From the NCBI RefSeq assembly GCF_002100115.1, contig NZ_ANBM01000005.1, positions 124,001-188,000 of the forward strand: a stretch of DNA of 64,000 nucleotides, in the 5' to 3' direction. The notes below the pieces were generated by a model. It was not told where the DNA came from and ran no database searches. It saw only the letters and a program-made list of their open reading frames with translations. A program made the position numbers and the translations under genes. This DNA comes from Anaerovibrio sp. JC8 (GTDB lineage Bacteria > Bacillota > Negativicutes > Selenomonadales > Selenomonadaceae). Positions 1 through 10,091 of the stretch are shown piece after piece (position 1 is the first letter of the stretch; each line of letters begins with the position of its first letter).

Positions 1-1414
1 GATTCTTCTTTTCCAAAGCTGGCATCCGATCACGAATGGATCTTTCAGCAATGGTTGGTAAGCTTCTGCCCTTGGTCATGCCGGCGAAGAACAGCGGCAA
101 ATGACGGATGTACTTGCCTGACTTAAATGGTGCCTGACCAACGGAACCGGCCTTCAGCAGCAGCTTGTGGAACAAGCCTCTGTCGTTGAGTACGTTGTCA
201 AAGAAGGACTTATCCATTGAAGGAACACCATGCTTCTTAACATATCTATTTCTCAGTTCATCAATGAGGTCCGGAATTGGAATCTTACCAGGACAAACCG
301 TAGTACAGGTCCGGCAGCCAATACACAGATCGGAGAACTGACTAAAGTTTTCAATACCATTTAAGAGACCTGTAAGGATTGCACCAATACCACCGGAGTA
401 GATATGGCCATATACGTGGCCGCCTACCAGGGTCCAGATTGGGCAAACATTCAGGCAGGATGCACAGCGTACGCACTGATAAACCTGCTTCATAACAGGG
501 TCATGAGCAGCCTCAAGACGGCCGTTATCCAAGAGGATTACGTACTGCTTTCTGTCCTCCTCTACCCACTTGCCATCCTTCTTGTACATAACAGGAGTAG
601 GACCATCAATCATTGTCATGTAGCTGGTCATCTTCTGGCAGGTACCATTACGAGGCAGCAGGCGCAGGATCTTGGCTGCATCCTCTGTCTTAGGAATTAA
701 CTTTTCATAACCAATAAGTACAACATGAATTCTAGGAAGAGTAGTTACCAGACGGGCATTACCCTCATTGGTAACAAGGCCGATGGCACCATTTTCTGCA
801 ATACCGAAGTTTGCACCGGTGATACCCATATCAGCCTGAAGGAACTCCTGACGCAGGGTCTGGCGGGCCTTCTGAATCATGTATGGAATGTCTTCGCCCG
901 GAACCTCCTCCTGGAGCTCCTTCTCAAACATTTCCGCACACTGATAACGGTTCAGATGGATAGCAGGCATAACCATGTGGGATGGCTTCTGGCCTGCAAT
1001 GGCAATCATCCACTCACCAAGGTCGGTTTCCTTGACACGGATGTCGTTGTCGGTAAAGCACTCGTTCAGATGAATTTCCTCGGATGCCATGGACTTGGAT
1101 TTTACAACTCTCTTGACACCATTTTCCTTACAGATCTGAATGAGGAATTTCTTTACCTCATCTCCATCCTTTGCTCTAAATACTACACCACCACGGGCCT
1201 TGACATTTTCTTCGAACTTGTCAGCCAGCTCGTCAATGTGGTCAACTGCATCAGCCTTCATGCAACGCAAGTTTTCACGAAGCTCTTCAATATCCTGACC
1301 GGCATAAGACTTAAGACGGGAACCTGGATACTGATCTGCAAAGCGTGACAATGCATCCTGCATTATGTCATCTTGAAGCTTTGACTTTATTTCTCTTTTC
1401 AGATCACGTGCCAT
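1..1414 (-). CDS. lutB: LutB-type lactate utilization iron-sulfur protein (3' part beyond the left edge)
   Basis: Part of the LutABC complex that oxidises L-lactate to pyruvate in the cytoplasm. About 471 residues are visible. An N-terminal LUD domain is followed by two ferredoxin-like 4Fe-4S motifs, CVRCASCLNVCP and CIGCRTCTTVCPGK, then the LutB-type C-terminal region, which runs off the window. The ATG (1412-1414) shares a base with the TAA of lutC (TAATG), so translation is coupled to lutC. Family identity is clear. lutA would be expected further left, which cannot be checked here. Confidence 0.93.
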   Translation of the reverse strand, partial: MARDLKREIKSKLQDDIMQDALSRFADQYPGSRLKSYAGQDIEELRENLRCMKADAVDHIDELADKFEENVKARGGVVFRAKDGDEVKKFLIQICKENGVKRVVKSKSMASEEIHLNECFTDNDIRVKETDLGEWMIAIAGQKPSHMVMPAIHLNRYQCAEMFEKELQEEVPGEDIPYMIQKARQTLRQEFLQADMGITGANFGIAENGAIGLVTNEGNARLVTTLPRIHVVLIGYEKLIPKTEDAAKILRLLPRNGTCQKMTSYMTMIDGPTPVMYKKDGKWVEEDRKQYVILLDNGRLEAAHDPVMKQVYQCVRCASCLNVCPIWTLVGGHVYGHIYSGGIGAILTGLLNGIENFSQFSDLCIGCRTCTTVCPGKIPIPDLIDELRNRYVKKHGVPSMDKSFFDNVLNDRGLFHKLLLKAGSVGQAPFKSGKYIRHLPLFFAGMTKGRSLPTIAERSIRDRMPALEKKN

Positions 1415-2028
1415 TACTTAGCCCCCCCTTCGTTCTCTACAGCGATTACAATGAGCTTGTTAGGGCCATGAACACCAAGGCTCAATACACGCTCAATATC
1501 TGCTGTACGGCTTGGGCCAGTAACAAATCCGCAATAGCCTTTCGTGAAGACCTTGCCAATAATCTGGCAGGCAGTTGTGATGTTTTCTACCATATAATTG
1601 GCATTTACGAAAACAACATTTACAAACGGAAGCATACTGGTTACTCTTGCTTCATATGAAAAATTATCAACAACAAGACTTCCGGACTCTCCTACACCAA
1701 ATTCGGCTGTTGAAATGCCAACATCCGCGCTGGCAGCATGTTCAGCAATGTCGAACTTTTCAGTGTATACCTTTGTCCCATCTGCATCCAATCTGGAGTA
1801 GATCCCCTTCAATGCCGGATTTTCATCTCCACCAACGGCAATGATTTCCTTTGGGGCATACTCTTTTAACACTTCCTTGAGTTTTGCCTCACCTGCTGCA
1901 TAATCAGCTACCTTATATACCTGAGCAGCTGCAGCTGTGGCATTTGCCTCAAAGTCGGCCCAGTACTTGGCATCTACCAATCCATTGATAAACGCCTTTT
2001 CCGGCCAGTTAACACACACCTTTTCCAT
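1414..2028 (-). CDS. lutC: LutC-type LUD domain lactate utilization protein
   Basis: 204 residues, the usual length for LutC, the third component of the LutABC lactate oxidation system. The C-terminal half carries the LUD signature GPSRTADIE followed by GVHGP. It is first gene of the minus-strand lut unit here and overlaps lutB by one base. A GAAAGGAG ribosome site lies at about 2035-2042 and a perfect-consensus promoter is further upstream. The divergent lactate permease supports lactate as the substrate. Confidence 0.92.
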   Translation of the reverse strand: MEKVCVNWPEKAFINGLVDAKYWADFEANATAAAAQVYKVADYAAGEAKLKEVLKEYAPKEIIAVGGDENPALKGIYSRLDADGTKVYTEKFDIAEHAASADVGISTAEFGVGESGSLVVDNFSYEARVTSMLPFVNVVFVNANYMVENITTACQIIGKVFTKGYCGFVTGPSRTADIERVLSLGVHGPNKLIVIAVENEGGAK

Positions 2029-2069
2029 TAGATACTCTCCTTTCAGAGAAATTCATCCAACAAAATCAT

Positions 2070-2085
2070 CAAACCATTTCTATTC
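2070..2085. repeat. 16-bp direct repeat, copy 1 (candidate operator at the lutCB start site)
   Basis: CAAACCATTTCTATTC occurs here and again at 2331-2346. This copy lies at and just downstream of the inferred lutC transcription start, where a bound repressor would block transcription. Function is inferred; the exact repetition is seen. Confidence 0.6.
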
Positions 2086-2092
2086 ACGTTTT

Positions 2093-2121
2093 ATTATAAT
2101 ATCGTACAAATCGTCTGTCAA
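2093..2121 (-). promoter_or_regulatory. Consensus sigma-70-type promoter of lutCB
   Basis: On the minus strand TTGACA (2116-2121) is followed after exactly 17 bases by TATAAT (2093-2098). Both hexamers match the consensus perfectly. Transcription would start near 2086, about 58 bases before the lutC ATG. Such a strong promoter probably depends on a repressor, and the nearby repeat at 2070-2085 is a candidate operator. Confidence 0.85.
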
Positions 2122-2330
2122 TAGGATTAAATAATCTAAAATCAATGCTAAAATTCGTTTTAATTAATATTTTATTGAAAAAATTATTCAGACAATTTTC
2201 TACATTTTTCTTGATTATTACAAATTTATCCCATATAATTATCATAACAATTGAATACGTTATTATATTTTTTATAGGCGTATATGGAAATCATCTTACA
2301 AATAGCCGTTCATTCATTTCAGTGAACAAG

Positions 2331-2346
2331 CAAACCATTTCTATTC
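2331..2346. repeat. 16-bp direct repeat, copy 2 (candidate operator at the permease promoter)
   Basis: Second exact copy of CAAACCATTTCTATTC, in the same orientation as the copy at 2070-2085. It covers the -35 position relative to TATAAT at 2360-2365, the likely -10 of the permease. One regulator could therefore control both divergent units. Confidence 0.6.
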
Positions 2347-2358
2347 GGCTTAAGTAAC

Positions 2359-2382
2359 ATATAATGAATCTTTTCATTATAT
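2359..2382 (+). promoter_or_regulatory. -10 region and perfect inverted repeat upstream of the lactate permease
   Basis: ATATAATGAA and TTCATTATAT form a perfect 10-bp inverted repeat around a TCTT loop, and the left arm contains TATAAT (2360-2365). No good -35 is seen. The repeat may be an operator overlapping the -10, or a hairpin 14 bases before the ribosome site. The rest of 2122-2330 is AT-rich with no gene seen. Confidence 0.5.
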
Positions 2383-2410
2383 ATGAATGAAATGCAAGGA
2401 GATGATATAT

Positions 2411-4045
2411 GTGTTAGCAATTATTGCCGCAATACCAATTATACTTACCATCATATTAACGGTAGGTGTAAATATGCCAGCTAAAAAGGTACTGCCAATC
2501 GCCTGGTTATCCATCTGTTTGATTGGTCTGTTCTACTGGCAGATGGATTTGCTCCATGTTACAGCTTATACCATAACCGGTTTCCTGGGGTCCATTGATA
2601 CCCTGCTGATAATCTTCGGCGCTATTCTTCTTATGAATATGCTGAACGAAGCCGGGGCAATGCACAGAATCGAGTCGATGTTCAACGGTATCTCCGAGGA
2701 TGCCCGCATTCAGCTGATTATCGTTGGTTATGCACTCTCAGCATTTATCGAGGGTGCTGCAGGCTTCGGTACTCCACCGGCTATCTGCGCACCACTGCTG
2801 ATTGGTCTTGGCTTCCCTCCAATGGCAGCAGCAGTTTCCTGTCTGATCCTGGATTCACCTCCAGTATCCTTCGGTGCAGCCGGTACACCAACCAACTCCG
2901 CAGCCGAGATTTTGAAGGACACACTCCCTACTATCGGAGTTACTGACCTTGAAGCGTGGAAGCTTGACTTGTCTTGGGCTACTGCAGTTGGTCTTGCAGC
3001 TGGTACTTTCTTTGTTATTATGGTAGTTTTGGCAATCGTAACCAAGCAGTACAGCGAAGAAAAGTCTTTCTTCAAGCATTCCCTGCCAATGGTTCCATTC
3101 GTATTGTTCACTACTGTAGTATTTGACGTTGTTTATCTCATCGTTGCAAGATTCATCGGTTCCGAGCTGGTATCCATCTGTGCCGGTGCTGTTACTATCT
3201 TCGCAACCCTCGGTGCGGCCAAGGCCGGGTTCCTTGTACCAAAAGAAACATGGCGTTTCCCTGGTACTGAGCGTAAGGCAGAGGCTACCGCAACTACTGA
3301 TGATAAACCATCCATGTCCCTTTTGAAGGCCTGGACTCCTTATCTTCTCATCGCTCTCTGGCTGGTACTTACCAGAATTCCGGAAATCGGTCTTAAGGGT
3401 ATCATTACCAGCTTCGTATTCTCCATGAACAACATCATGGGCGTTGAAGGTGCCGGCTTTGCCATGAAGTATCTCAACAACCCTGGTTTGTTCCCATTCG
3501 TTTTAGTCGTACTAATTTCCATACCGTTCTATGGCTTAAGTGCAACACAGGTAAAGGGCATCGTAAAGAAATCCTACAATCAGCTCTACGGTGCAACCAT
3601 CGCCCTGCTCTTCGGCTTTGCAATGGTTTACATTTATCGTTACTCCAATGCCAACCCATTAGGCTGGGATTCCATGCTGGTATCCATGGCCAAGGGTATG
3701 GCTGATCTGGCTGGTGCCAACTATGTATTCGTTGCTCCATTCATTGGTACCATCGGTGCATTCATGTTTGGTTCCAACACAGTATCCAACATCATGTTTA
3801 CTCCGCTCCAGTTTGAGACTGCAACCATCCTGAACATTCCTCAGGTATTTATCGTTGCTCTCCAGAACCAGGGTGGTGCCGTTGGTAATATCGTCTGCAT
3901 CAACAATATCGTCGCGGTGTGCGCTACCACGGGCATAATAGGTGCCGAAGGTAAGATGATAAAAGCCGCTGCGTTGCCGTGGGTAATATGGTACGTTGTA
4001 CTGATGGCGGCAATGCTTGGTGCAGTAGCTCTAGGAATAATATAA
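2411..4045 (+). CDS. lctP: L-lactate permease (LctP/LldP family)
   Basis: Integral membrane lactate permease with about a dozen or more hydrophobic segments across some 544 residues. Conserved LctP features include the [16 protein letters not shown] stretch and the glycine- and asparagine-rich FGSNTVSN and QNQGGAVGN motifs near the C terminus. An ATG at 2387 is in frame, but AAGGAG (2396-2401) lies 9 bases before GTG 2411, so GTG is the better start; the ATG at 2402 touches the ribosome site. It diverges from lutCB, so uptake and oxidation genes probably share regulation. Confidence 0.92.
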   Translation: MLAIIAAIPIILTIILTVGVNMPAKKVLPIAWLSICLIGLFYWQMDLLHVTAYTITGFLGSIDTLLIIFGAILLMNMLNEAGAMHRIESMFNGISEDARIQLIIVGYALSAFIEGAAGFGTPPAICAPLLIGLGFPPMAAAVSCLILDSPPVSFGAAGTPTNSAAEILKDTLPTIGVTDLEAWKLDLSWATAVGLAAGTFFVIMVVLAIVTKQYSEEKSFFKHSLPMVPFVLFTTVVFDVVYLIVARFIGSELVSICAGAVTIFATLGAAKAGFLVPKETWRFPGTERKAEATATTDDKPSMSLLKAWTPYLLIALWLVLTRIPEIGLKGIITSFVFSMNNIMGVEGAGFAMKYLNNPGLFPFVLVVLISIPFYGLSATQVKGIVKKSYNQLYGATIALLFGFAMVYIYRYSNANPLGWDSMLVSMAKGMADLAGANYVFVAPFIGTIGAFMFGSNTVSNIMFTPLQFETATILNIPQVFIVALQNQGGAVGNIVCINNIVAVCATTGIIGAEGKMIKAAALPWVIWYVVLMAAMLGAVALGII

Positions 4046-4144
4046 ATAATCCCAATTTTGGTAAAGCAATCTTTAGATAGTAGGTGGCCTGCCACCCCGA
4101 TGGGTCACTTATTATAGATATTCCCTTTATCTAACAACCCAAAT

Positions 4145-4177
4145 AAAAACGCGCTGTCTCCCCGACAGTGCGTTTTT
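4145..4177 (+). terminator. Intrinsic terminator after the lactate permease
   Basis: The arms AAAAACGC-G-CTGTC and GACAG-T-GCGTTTTT pair around a TCCCC loop and are followed by TATTTT. It lies about 100 bases after the permease stop. Confidence 0.85.
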
Positions 4178-4198
4178 ATTTTCGCAAGAATCTATATA

Positions 4199-4339
4199 AA
4201 GTAATGGTGGAGATCCATGTGCGGAACGCTCTCGCTCACTAGTTTACATAACGGATACTAAGTTCATTCTTCGCTTTCAGCTTGAATTCACTAAGTACCG
4301 ATGTAAACTACGTCCGCCCATAGACCTCCCCCATTACTT
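4199..4339. repeat. 141-nt imperfect palindromic element (long hairpin)
   Basis: The whole 141 bases fold on themselves. The outer arms AAGTAATGG (4199-4207) and CCATTACTT (4331-4339) are perfect. The next arms GGAGATCCATGTGCGGAACG and CGTCCGCCCATAGACCTCC pair with few mismatches. The inner arms TAGTTTACAT and ATGTAAACTA are perfect. No ORF is present. It lies between two terminators facing it from both sides, so no neighbouring gene needs it. It may be a miniature mobile element, a REP-like repeat or a structured RNA. Confidence 0.6.
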
Positions 4340-4359
4340 CAAAACTTTTCCACATAATA

Positions 4360-4392
4360 AAAGGACTACTCCCATAAAAGAAGTAGTCCTTT
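4360..4392 (-). terminator. Terminator of the tgt-yajC-secDF operon
   Basis: AAAGGACTACT and AGTAGTCCTTT form an 11-bp stem just after the secF stop. T-runs on both strands suggest it works in both directions. Confidence 0.85.
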
Positions 4393-4403
4393 TTTGTTAT
4401 CTA

Positions 4404-5360
4404 TTATGCTTCAGTAGCTGCTGGCTTATGTCCAGCACCATTCTTTTTGCTTTCTGCAATATTACGCATGGTTACCCACAATGGGCTTGCAATAAATATT
4501 GAGGAATAGCAGCCGCTGAAGAAGCCGCACAGCAGTGCAAAGGCGAAATCCTTGGTGGTATCGCCGCCGAACCAGTACAGTGCAAAGGTAGTAAACAAGC
4601 AAGTAAACACTGTGTACAGGGAACGGGTCAGGGTCTGGTAAATACTGCGATTTGCCAGCTCATACAGGTCACCGCCACGACGGAAGTGAAGCTTCAGATT
4701 CTCTCTGATACGGTCGAAAATTACGATGGTATCATTGATGGAATAACCAACGATGGTCAGTACAGCCGCTACAAAGGAGCTGTCCACCTGCTTCTGAGTG
4801 AAGGAGAAAATACTCAGTACAATCAGAATATCATGTACCAGGGCCAATACCGCAGACACACCGAAGCGCCACTCAAAGCGGTAGGATACGTACATAATAA
4901 TCAGTACCCAGGAAATCAGGGTTGCCATAACGGCATCCATAATCAGCTCGCCACCGATGGTAGCACCAACCTTCTCCTCACGGAGTACAGTGTAGCTGCC
5001 CACATCCTCCTTAAGGGTGGCCATAACCGCCTTGCGGTCGTTCTCCTCCAGGTCAATGGTACGAATCATAACATCCTTGGAGGCCTCTACATTGGTAACA
5101 TCACCGGATAACTGAATAGTTGCATTATCCAGATTGTACTTTCTTAAGGAATCACGAATTTCAGGAAGGGTTACTTCCTTTTCAAAACGCATGTCGATAA
5201 TGGTACCACCGGTGAAATCAATACCGAAGTTAAAGCCATTGGTGAACATACTGAAAATACCAGGAATGATAATAAGCAGGGAAATGGCGAACCAAATCTT
5301 GGAACGACGCATTATATCAAACGGAATATTAACCTGCTGTTCAACATACTTCTTAGCCAA
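4404..5360 (-). CDS. secF: Protein translocase subunit SecF
   Basis: 318 residues. Membrane subunit of SecDF, which uses the proton gradient to help complete Sec-dependent export. The conserved GIDFTGG motif near residue 50 and the VGYSINDTIVIFDRIREN segment in the membrane core identify SecF. Six membrane segments and the periplasmic loop are at the usual places. The start overlaps the end of secD by 8 bases, and an operon terminator follows directly. Confidence 0.96.
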   Translation of the reverse strand: MAKKYVEQQVNIPFDIMRRSKIWFAISLLIIIPGIFSMFTNGFNFGIDFTGGTIIDMRFEKEVTLPEIRDSLRKYNLDNATIQLSGDVTNVEASKDVMIRTIDLEENDRKAVMATLKEDVGSYTVLREEKVGATIGGELIMDAVMATLISWVLIIMYVSYRFEWRFGVSAVLALVHDILIVLSIFSFTQKQVDSSFVAAVLTIVGYSINDTIVIFDRIRENLKLHFRRGGDLYELANRSIYQTLTRSLYTVFTCLFTTFALYWFGGDTTKDFAFALLCGFFSGCYSSIFIASPLWVTMRNIAESKKNGAGHKPAATEA

Positions 5361-6606
5361 GCTTGGTCACCTCCTCCTTCTCCTGTCCTACATTGCTGAT
5401 ACCATAACCGTAGATAGCAGGATTCTTGAAGAGATTTGCTGCAATCAGGTTCTTACACATGAACTGGGTAAGAGTAATAGCAGTGAACATGGACAAAACA
5501 ACACCGAGGCCAAGGGTAATGGCAAAGCCCTTGATACTACCGGTACCAAAGCAGAACAATACTGCAGAGGCAATAATAGTAGTGATGTTGGAGTCAAAAA
5601 TTGTAGTAAATGCACGCTCAAAACCGGCATCCATAGACAGACGCATGGTCTTTCCTGTGCGGAATTCTTCCTTAAAGTGCTCGAATATCAGCACGTTGGC
5701 GTCAACCGCCATACCGATGGACAGGATAATACCAGCCACACCCGGCAAGGTAAGGGTTGCATCCAGCATCTTCAGGCTGAAGAGCAGAATGATAACGTAA
5801 GCCATAAGGGCAATATCTGCAATAAGGCCTGGCAGACGATAGAACAAAATCATAAACAGTACTACGGCACCAAGACCGATAGCAAAAGCGTATACGGACT
5901 TATCCTTGGAATCCTGACCAAGGGAAGGACCTACAGTACGGGTCTCAATGATGTTAACCTTAACCGGCAGAGAACCACTTCTCAGGAGAATAGCCAGATT
6001 GTGGGCCTCCTCCAGGGTCTTGTTACCAGTGATAACAGCCTTGCCACCCATAATTGGCTCGTTTACACGAGGGTTGGTAAGCACTTCACCATCCAACAGA
6101 ATGGCAATATTACGGCCTACATTCTTGGTGGTCAAATCAGCGAACTTTTCGCCGCCCTCCGGGCTGAACTCCAGCTCAACCAGATTCTGGCCCTGCTGGT
6201 CAGTCTGCTCACGGGCATCCTTCAAATCAGTACCAGTGAGAACAGTCTCACCCTTGTCATTCTTGAACTCCAGCATTGCGGTCTTACCAATAACCTGGAT
6301 TGCCTTATCTGGGTCCTTGATACCCGGCAGCTCAATAATGATACGGCGCTCACCCTGACGCTGTACAATTGGCTCTGCCAAGCCCAACTCATTAACTCGC
6401 TTCTCCATGATACGCACTACGCGATCCATGGCATCACCATTAACTGGTGCTTCCGGGGTGTCCTCAGCTTCCAGTACCACATGGGTACCGCCCTGCAGGT
6501 CAAGACCCTGTCTGATGGACTTTGCCAGCGGACCAACAAAAGCAAAGAACACGGTGACAGTGATGACAACAGCAGCCAGAAGCTTTAATAAACTATCCTT
6601 TCTCAA
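5353..6606 (-). CDS. secD: Protein translocase subunit SecD
   Basis: 417 residues, partner of SecF in the export motor of the cytoplasmic membrane. QGLDLQGGTHVVLE follows the first membrane segment, a P1-type periplasmic domain comes next, and the core membrane motif GMAVDANVLIFEHFKEE is present. The start is TTG (6604-6606) with AGAAGGA 9 bases upstream; the nearby ATG is out of frame and soon meets a stop. Compared with E. coli SecD it is the shorter Gram-positive-like form. Confidence 0.95.
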   Translation of the reverse strand: MRKDSLLKLLAAVVITVTVFFAFVGPLAKSIRQGLDLQGGTHVVLEAEDTPEAPVNGDAMDRVVRIMEKRVNELGLAEPIVQRQGERRIIIELPGIKDPDKAIQVIGKTAMLEFKNDKGETVLTGTDLKDAREQTDQQGQNLVELEFSPEGGEKFADLTTKNVGRNIAILLDGEVLTNPRVNEPIMGGKAVITGNKTLEEAHNLAILLRSGSLPVKVNIIETRTVGPSLGQDSKDKSVYAFAIGLGAVVLFMILFYRLPGLIADIALMAYVIILLFSLKMLDATLTLPGVAGIILSIGMAVDANVLIFEHFKEEFRTGKTMRLSMDAGFERAFTTIFDSNITTIIASAVLFCFGTGSIKGFAITLGLGVVLSMFTAITLTQFMCKNLIAANLFKNPAIYGYGISNVGQEKEEVTKLG

Positions 6607-6632
6607 CTACCTTCATCCTTCTTTCAAGTATA

Positions 6633-7223
6633 TTATTCGGAACATTTTATAATTCCATTATGTAATAGAAGATAATCCACGGGAATATCGTGGTCCATAA
6701 CCTTGATCTCCTCCAGCACCTGACTCTCGTAGGCCACGGCCACCAGGGCCGCCTTGGGGATTTTTTCAAGGAATATGTCATAATATCCGCCGCCCATACC
6801 GATGCGATGACCCTTTCGATCAAAGGCCGTACCAGGCACCACCACAAAATCAATCTCCTGTGGGCTTACCTCCTGGTAGCTTTCCTCACTGACGCTGAGT
6901 ATATCAAAGGCCCCCGGCGTCAGCTCACTCAAGGCACGAACTCTGGCCGCAGTCATAATCCGGCTTTGGGGCTCCGCAATATAGGGAATGCAGAGCTTTT
7001 TTCCGTCCCTTAGGACCTGCTCCATGATTTCCGTGGTATGGACTTCATCCTCCAGTGAAACATAACAAAAAACGCAGGATGCCTTTTTATATAGCTCAAA
7101 ATCCTTCAATAATTCAGCTATGCAATGACTCTCCGCATCCCGCTGCTCATGGCTCATGGCCCGCCGTTTGGCTAAAGCATTCCGCCTGAGCTCTTTTTTT
7201 AATAACATGAGGTCATCACTCAT
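6633..7223 (-). CDS. 5-formyltetrahydrofolate cyclo-ligase
   Basis: 196 residues, FTHFS/YgfA family. It converts 5-formyl-THF and ATP to 5,10-methenyl-THF, salvaging folate in the cytoplasm. The family signatures DFVVVPGTAFDRKGHRIGMGGGYYD (in two overlapping blocks) and the basic N-terminal KKELRRNALAKRRAM are seen. The start overlaps the yajC stop by one base, so it is coupled into the translocase operon. Its place between yajC and secD is unusual; these genes are normally adjacent. Confidence 0.92.
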   Translation of the reverse strand: MSDDLMLLKKELRRNALAKRRAMSHEQRDAESHCIAELLKDFELYKKASCVFCYVSLEDEVHTTEIMEQVLRDGKKLCIPYIAEPQSRIMTAARVRALSELTPGAFDILSVSEESYQEVSPQEIDFVVVPGTAFDRKGHRIGMGGGYYDIFLEKIPKAALVAVAYESQVLEEIKVMDHDIPVDYLLLHNGIIKCSE

Positions 7224-7561
7224 TATTCTTTATCCTTTGCTTCCTCAGTGGTGGACTGAACAGGCTCACTGCTCTCCTTCAGCTCCTCCTCTGTAACAAA
7301 GGCAGTAGCTATCATTGGCTTGGCCACCTCAATAACTACACCCTCGGCAACCTCCAGCATAACAGTGGTCTCCTTTACCAGGTCCACCCTGCCGAAAATG
7401 CCGCCACGGGTAACAACCTTGGTTCCCCGCTTCAGCTTGGACACCATATCCTGCTGTCTCTCCTGCTGCTTCTTCTGTGGACGGTAAAGCAGTACATAAA
7501 ACAGGATAACCATCAGGATTATAGGTGCTGCATTACCGAGACCAAAGAAATCTTCCCCCAT
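7223..7561 (-). CDS. yajC: Preprotein translocase accessory subunit YajC
   Basis: 112 residues. One N-terminal membrane helix is followed by the family motif YRPQKKQQE and a small basic domain with GGIFGRV. YajC is the accessory partner of SecDF. It sits between tgt and the folate enzyme, as in the common queA-tgt-yajC-secDF order. The C-terminal tail of about 30 residues is acidic and low in complexity. Confidence 0.95.
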   Translation of the reverse strand: MGEDFFGLGNAAPIILMVILFYVLLYRPQKKQQERQQDMVSKLKRGTKVVTRGGIFGRVDLVKETTVMLEVAEGVVIEVAKPMIATAFVTEEELKESSEPVQSTTEEAKDKE

Positions 7562-7573
7562 TAAAATACCCCC

Positions 7574-8719
<1,146 letters not shown>

Positions 8720-8820
8720 TCATTAGTATTTATATAGGCATTTATACATACCCTAACTGAAATATCATAACATAAAAAGCCTGTTCTTTCAACAATGGCT
8801 AAAAGAACGAAACTACATGA

Positions 8821-8857
8821 AAAATCGGACTTCCACCGAAAGGCAGAGGTCCGATTT
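8821..8857 (-). terminator. Bidirectional terminator after the MFS gene
   Basis: AAAATCGGAC and GTCCGATTTT pair around a partly paired loop, followed on the minus strand by TTTTTC. It lies just after the MFS stop codon. Confidence 0.8.
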
Positions 8858-8871
8858 TGTATGCAATGATA

Positions 8872-10044
8872 TCACACTTCTCTATATGGAGTGCGTACAA
8901 TCATGAAAATGGCCAAAAAGACCGGAACAATGCTTATTAAAAGGGCTGTTTCCAGGCCGATATAATCACCCAGCACAGCAGTGACCGCCGCACCGATACT
9001 GCCAATACCGTAGCAAAGGCCCATCATCATGCCGCTGGCCACACCGATGAACTGAGGCATCAAGTGTCCCGTCCACACAATGGAGCTGGGCTGCGGTGCC
9101 ATCAGCAATGCACCGGCAAAAAACAGGGCAATAATGGCCAATATGCTGGTATTAGGCATCAAGAAGAAATACACCACCGGAATAATGGCCAGCACCAGAG
9201 AATAGGCCATAACCTTCTTGTGGTTGGTTCTGTCCCCTATTTCACCGCCAAAAAGTCCACCAATGGCTGAACCTACCAAAAATACTCCCAAAAGAGTACC
9301 GGACATAACAGCAGATATACCCTTGCTCTGCATCAGCAAAGGCAAAAAGGTTACCACCGATACATGGGTCCAGCAGCGAAAGCCCATGGCCAGATTAAGC
9401 CGCACCACATCAATATTACGCAGGATACTCTTAAAGTCAGTTTCTACCGCTTCATCAGAAGGCTTGTCGCTTTTTGAAGGCAAATTCCACAAATTGGTGA
9501 AGATATAGGCCGCCGCCAGCAGCACCCCCGGAATAATCAGCACAGGCAGGCTCTCCAGCGGAAAGCGGTCCAAAAAGGCCACCACCAGCACCGGAGCCAG
9601 AGCAAAGCCGATATTGCCCCCGGCCACATAAATGGATACGGACCGGCCCATATTCATCTTACTGCTGACCTTACGCAAAAGTGAGGTCCCCAGAGGATGA
9701 TAGGCAGATACCGCCACGCCCAAAAGGGCACACAGAAGGAAAAGCACCAGCTTGTTGGGGGCATAGCCCACAACGCACATAAAGACACCAGACAGGGCCA
9801 CCGCATACACCATGCTTCGGCTGAAGTTATGCTTATCAAAGATATAGCCGAAGATTGGCTGCAGCAGATTGGCTGTTATGGACAGCACCATAACCAGCAG
9901 GCCGCACATGGTCAAGGACATATCCATCCTAACCATGATTATCGGCAGCAGCACCGGCAGAAAATTATTGTAAAAATCTATCATAAAATGACCGCCGGCC
10001 AGAAGCAATACTCCCGTCTTTGGCCCACATTTAATTTCGCCCAT
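8872..10044 (-). CDS. MFS transporter, fosmidomycin-resistance (Fsr)-like
   Basis: About 390 residues with 12 predicted membrane segments. The N-terminal helix with GGHFMIDFYNNFLPVLLP and the YHPLGTSLLRKV loop resemble the Fsr branch of the major facilitator superfamily, whose members export fosmidomycin and related compounds. A longer in-frame start at 10071 exists, but GAGG (10053-10056) lies 8 bases before the ATG at 10042-10044, which I prefer. Natural substrate is unknown. It follows dnaE at a short distance and may be cotranscribed with it. Confidence 0.82.
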   Translation of the reverse strand: MGEIKCGPKTGVLLLAGGHFMIDFYNNFLPVLLPIIMVRMDMSLTMCGLLVMVLSITANLLQPIFGYIFDKHNFSRSMVYAVALSGVFMCVVGYAPNKLVLFLLCALLGVAVSAYHPLGTSLLRKVSSKMNMGRSVSIYVAGGNIGFALAPVLVVAFLDRFPLESLPVLIIPGVLLAAAYIFTNLWNLPSKSDKPSDEAVETDFKSILRNIDVVRLNLAMGFRCWTHVSVVTFLPLLMQSKGISAVMSGTLLGVFLVGSAIGGLFGGEIGDRTNHKKVMAYSLVLAIIPVVYFFLMPNTSILAIIALFFAGALLMAPQPSSIVWTGHLMPQFIGVASGMMMGLCYGIGSIGAAVTAVLGDYIGLETALLISIVPVFLAIFMIVRTPYREV

Positions 10045-10091
10045 GTAAATAACCTCAACTTTCTCTAGCATTTATCTGGACTTATCAGAAC

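Noticed and set aside
5134-6588. Open frame of 484 codons on the plus strand
   Set aside because: Antisense to secF/secD; no domain pattern and no ribosome site in context.
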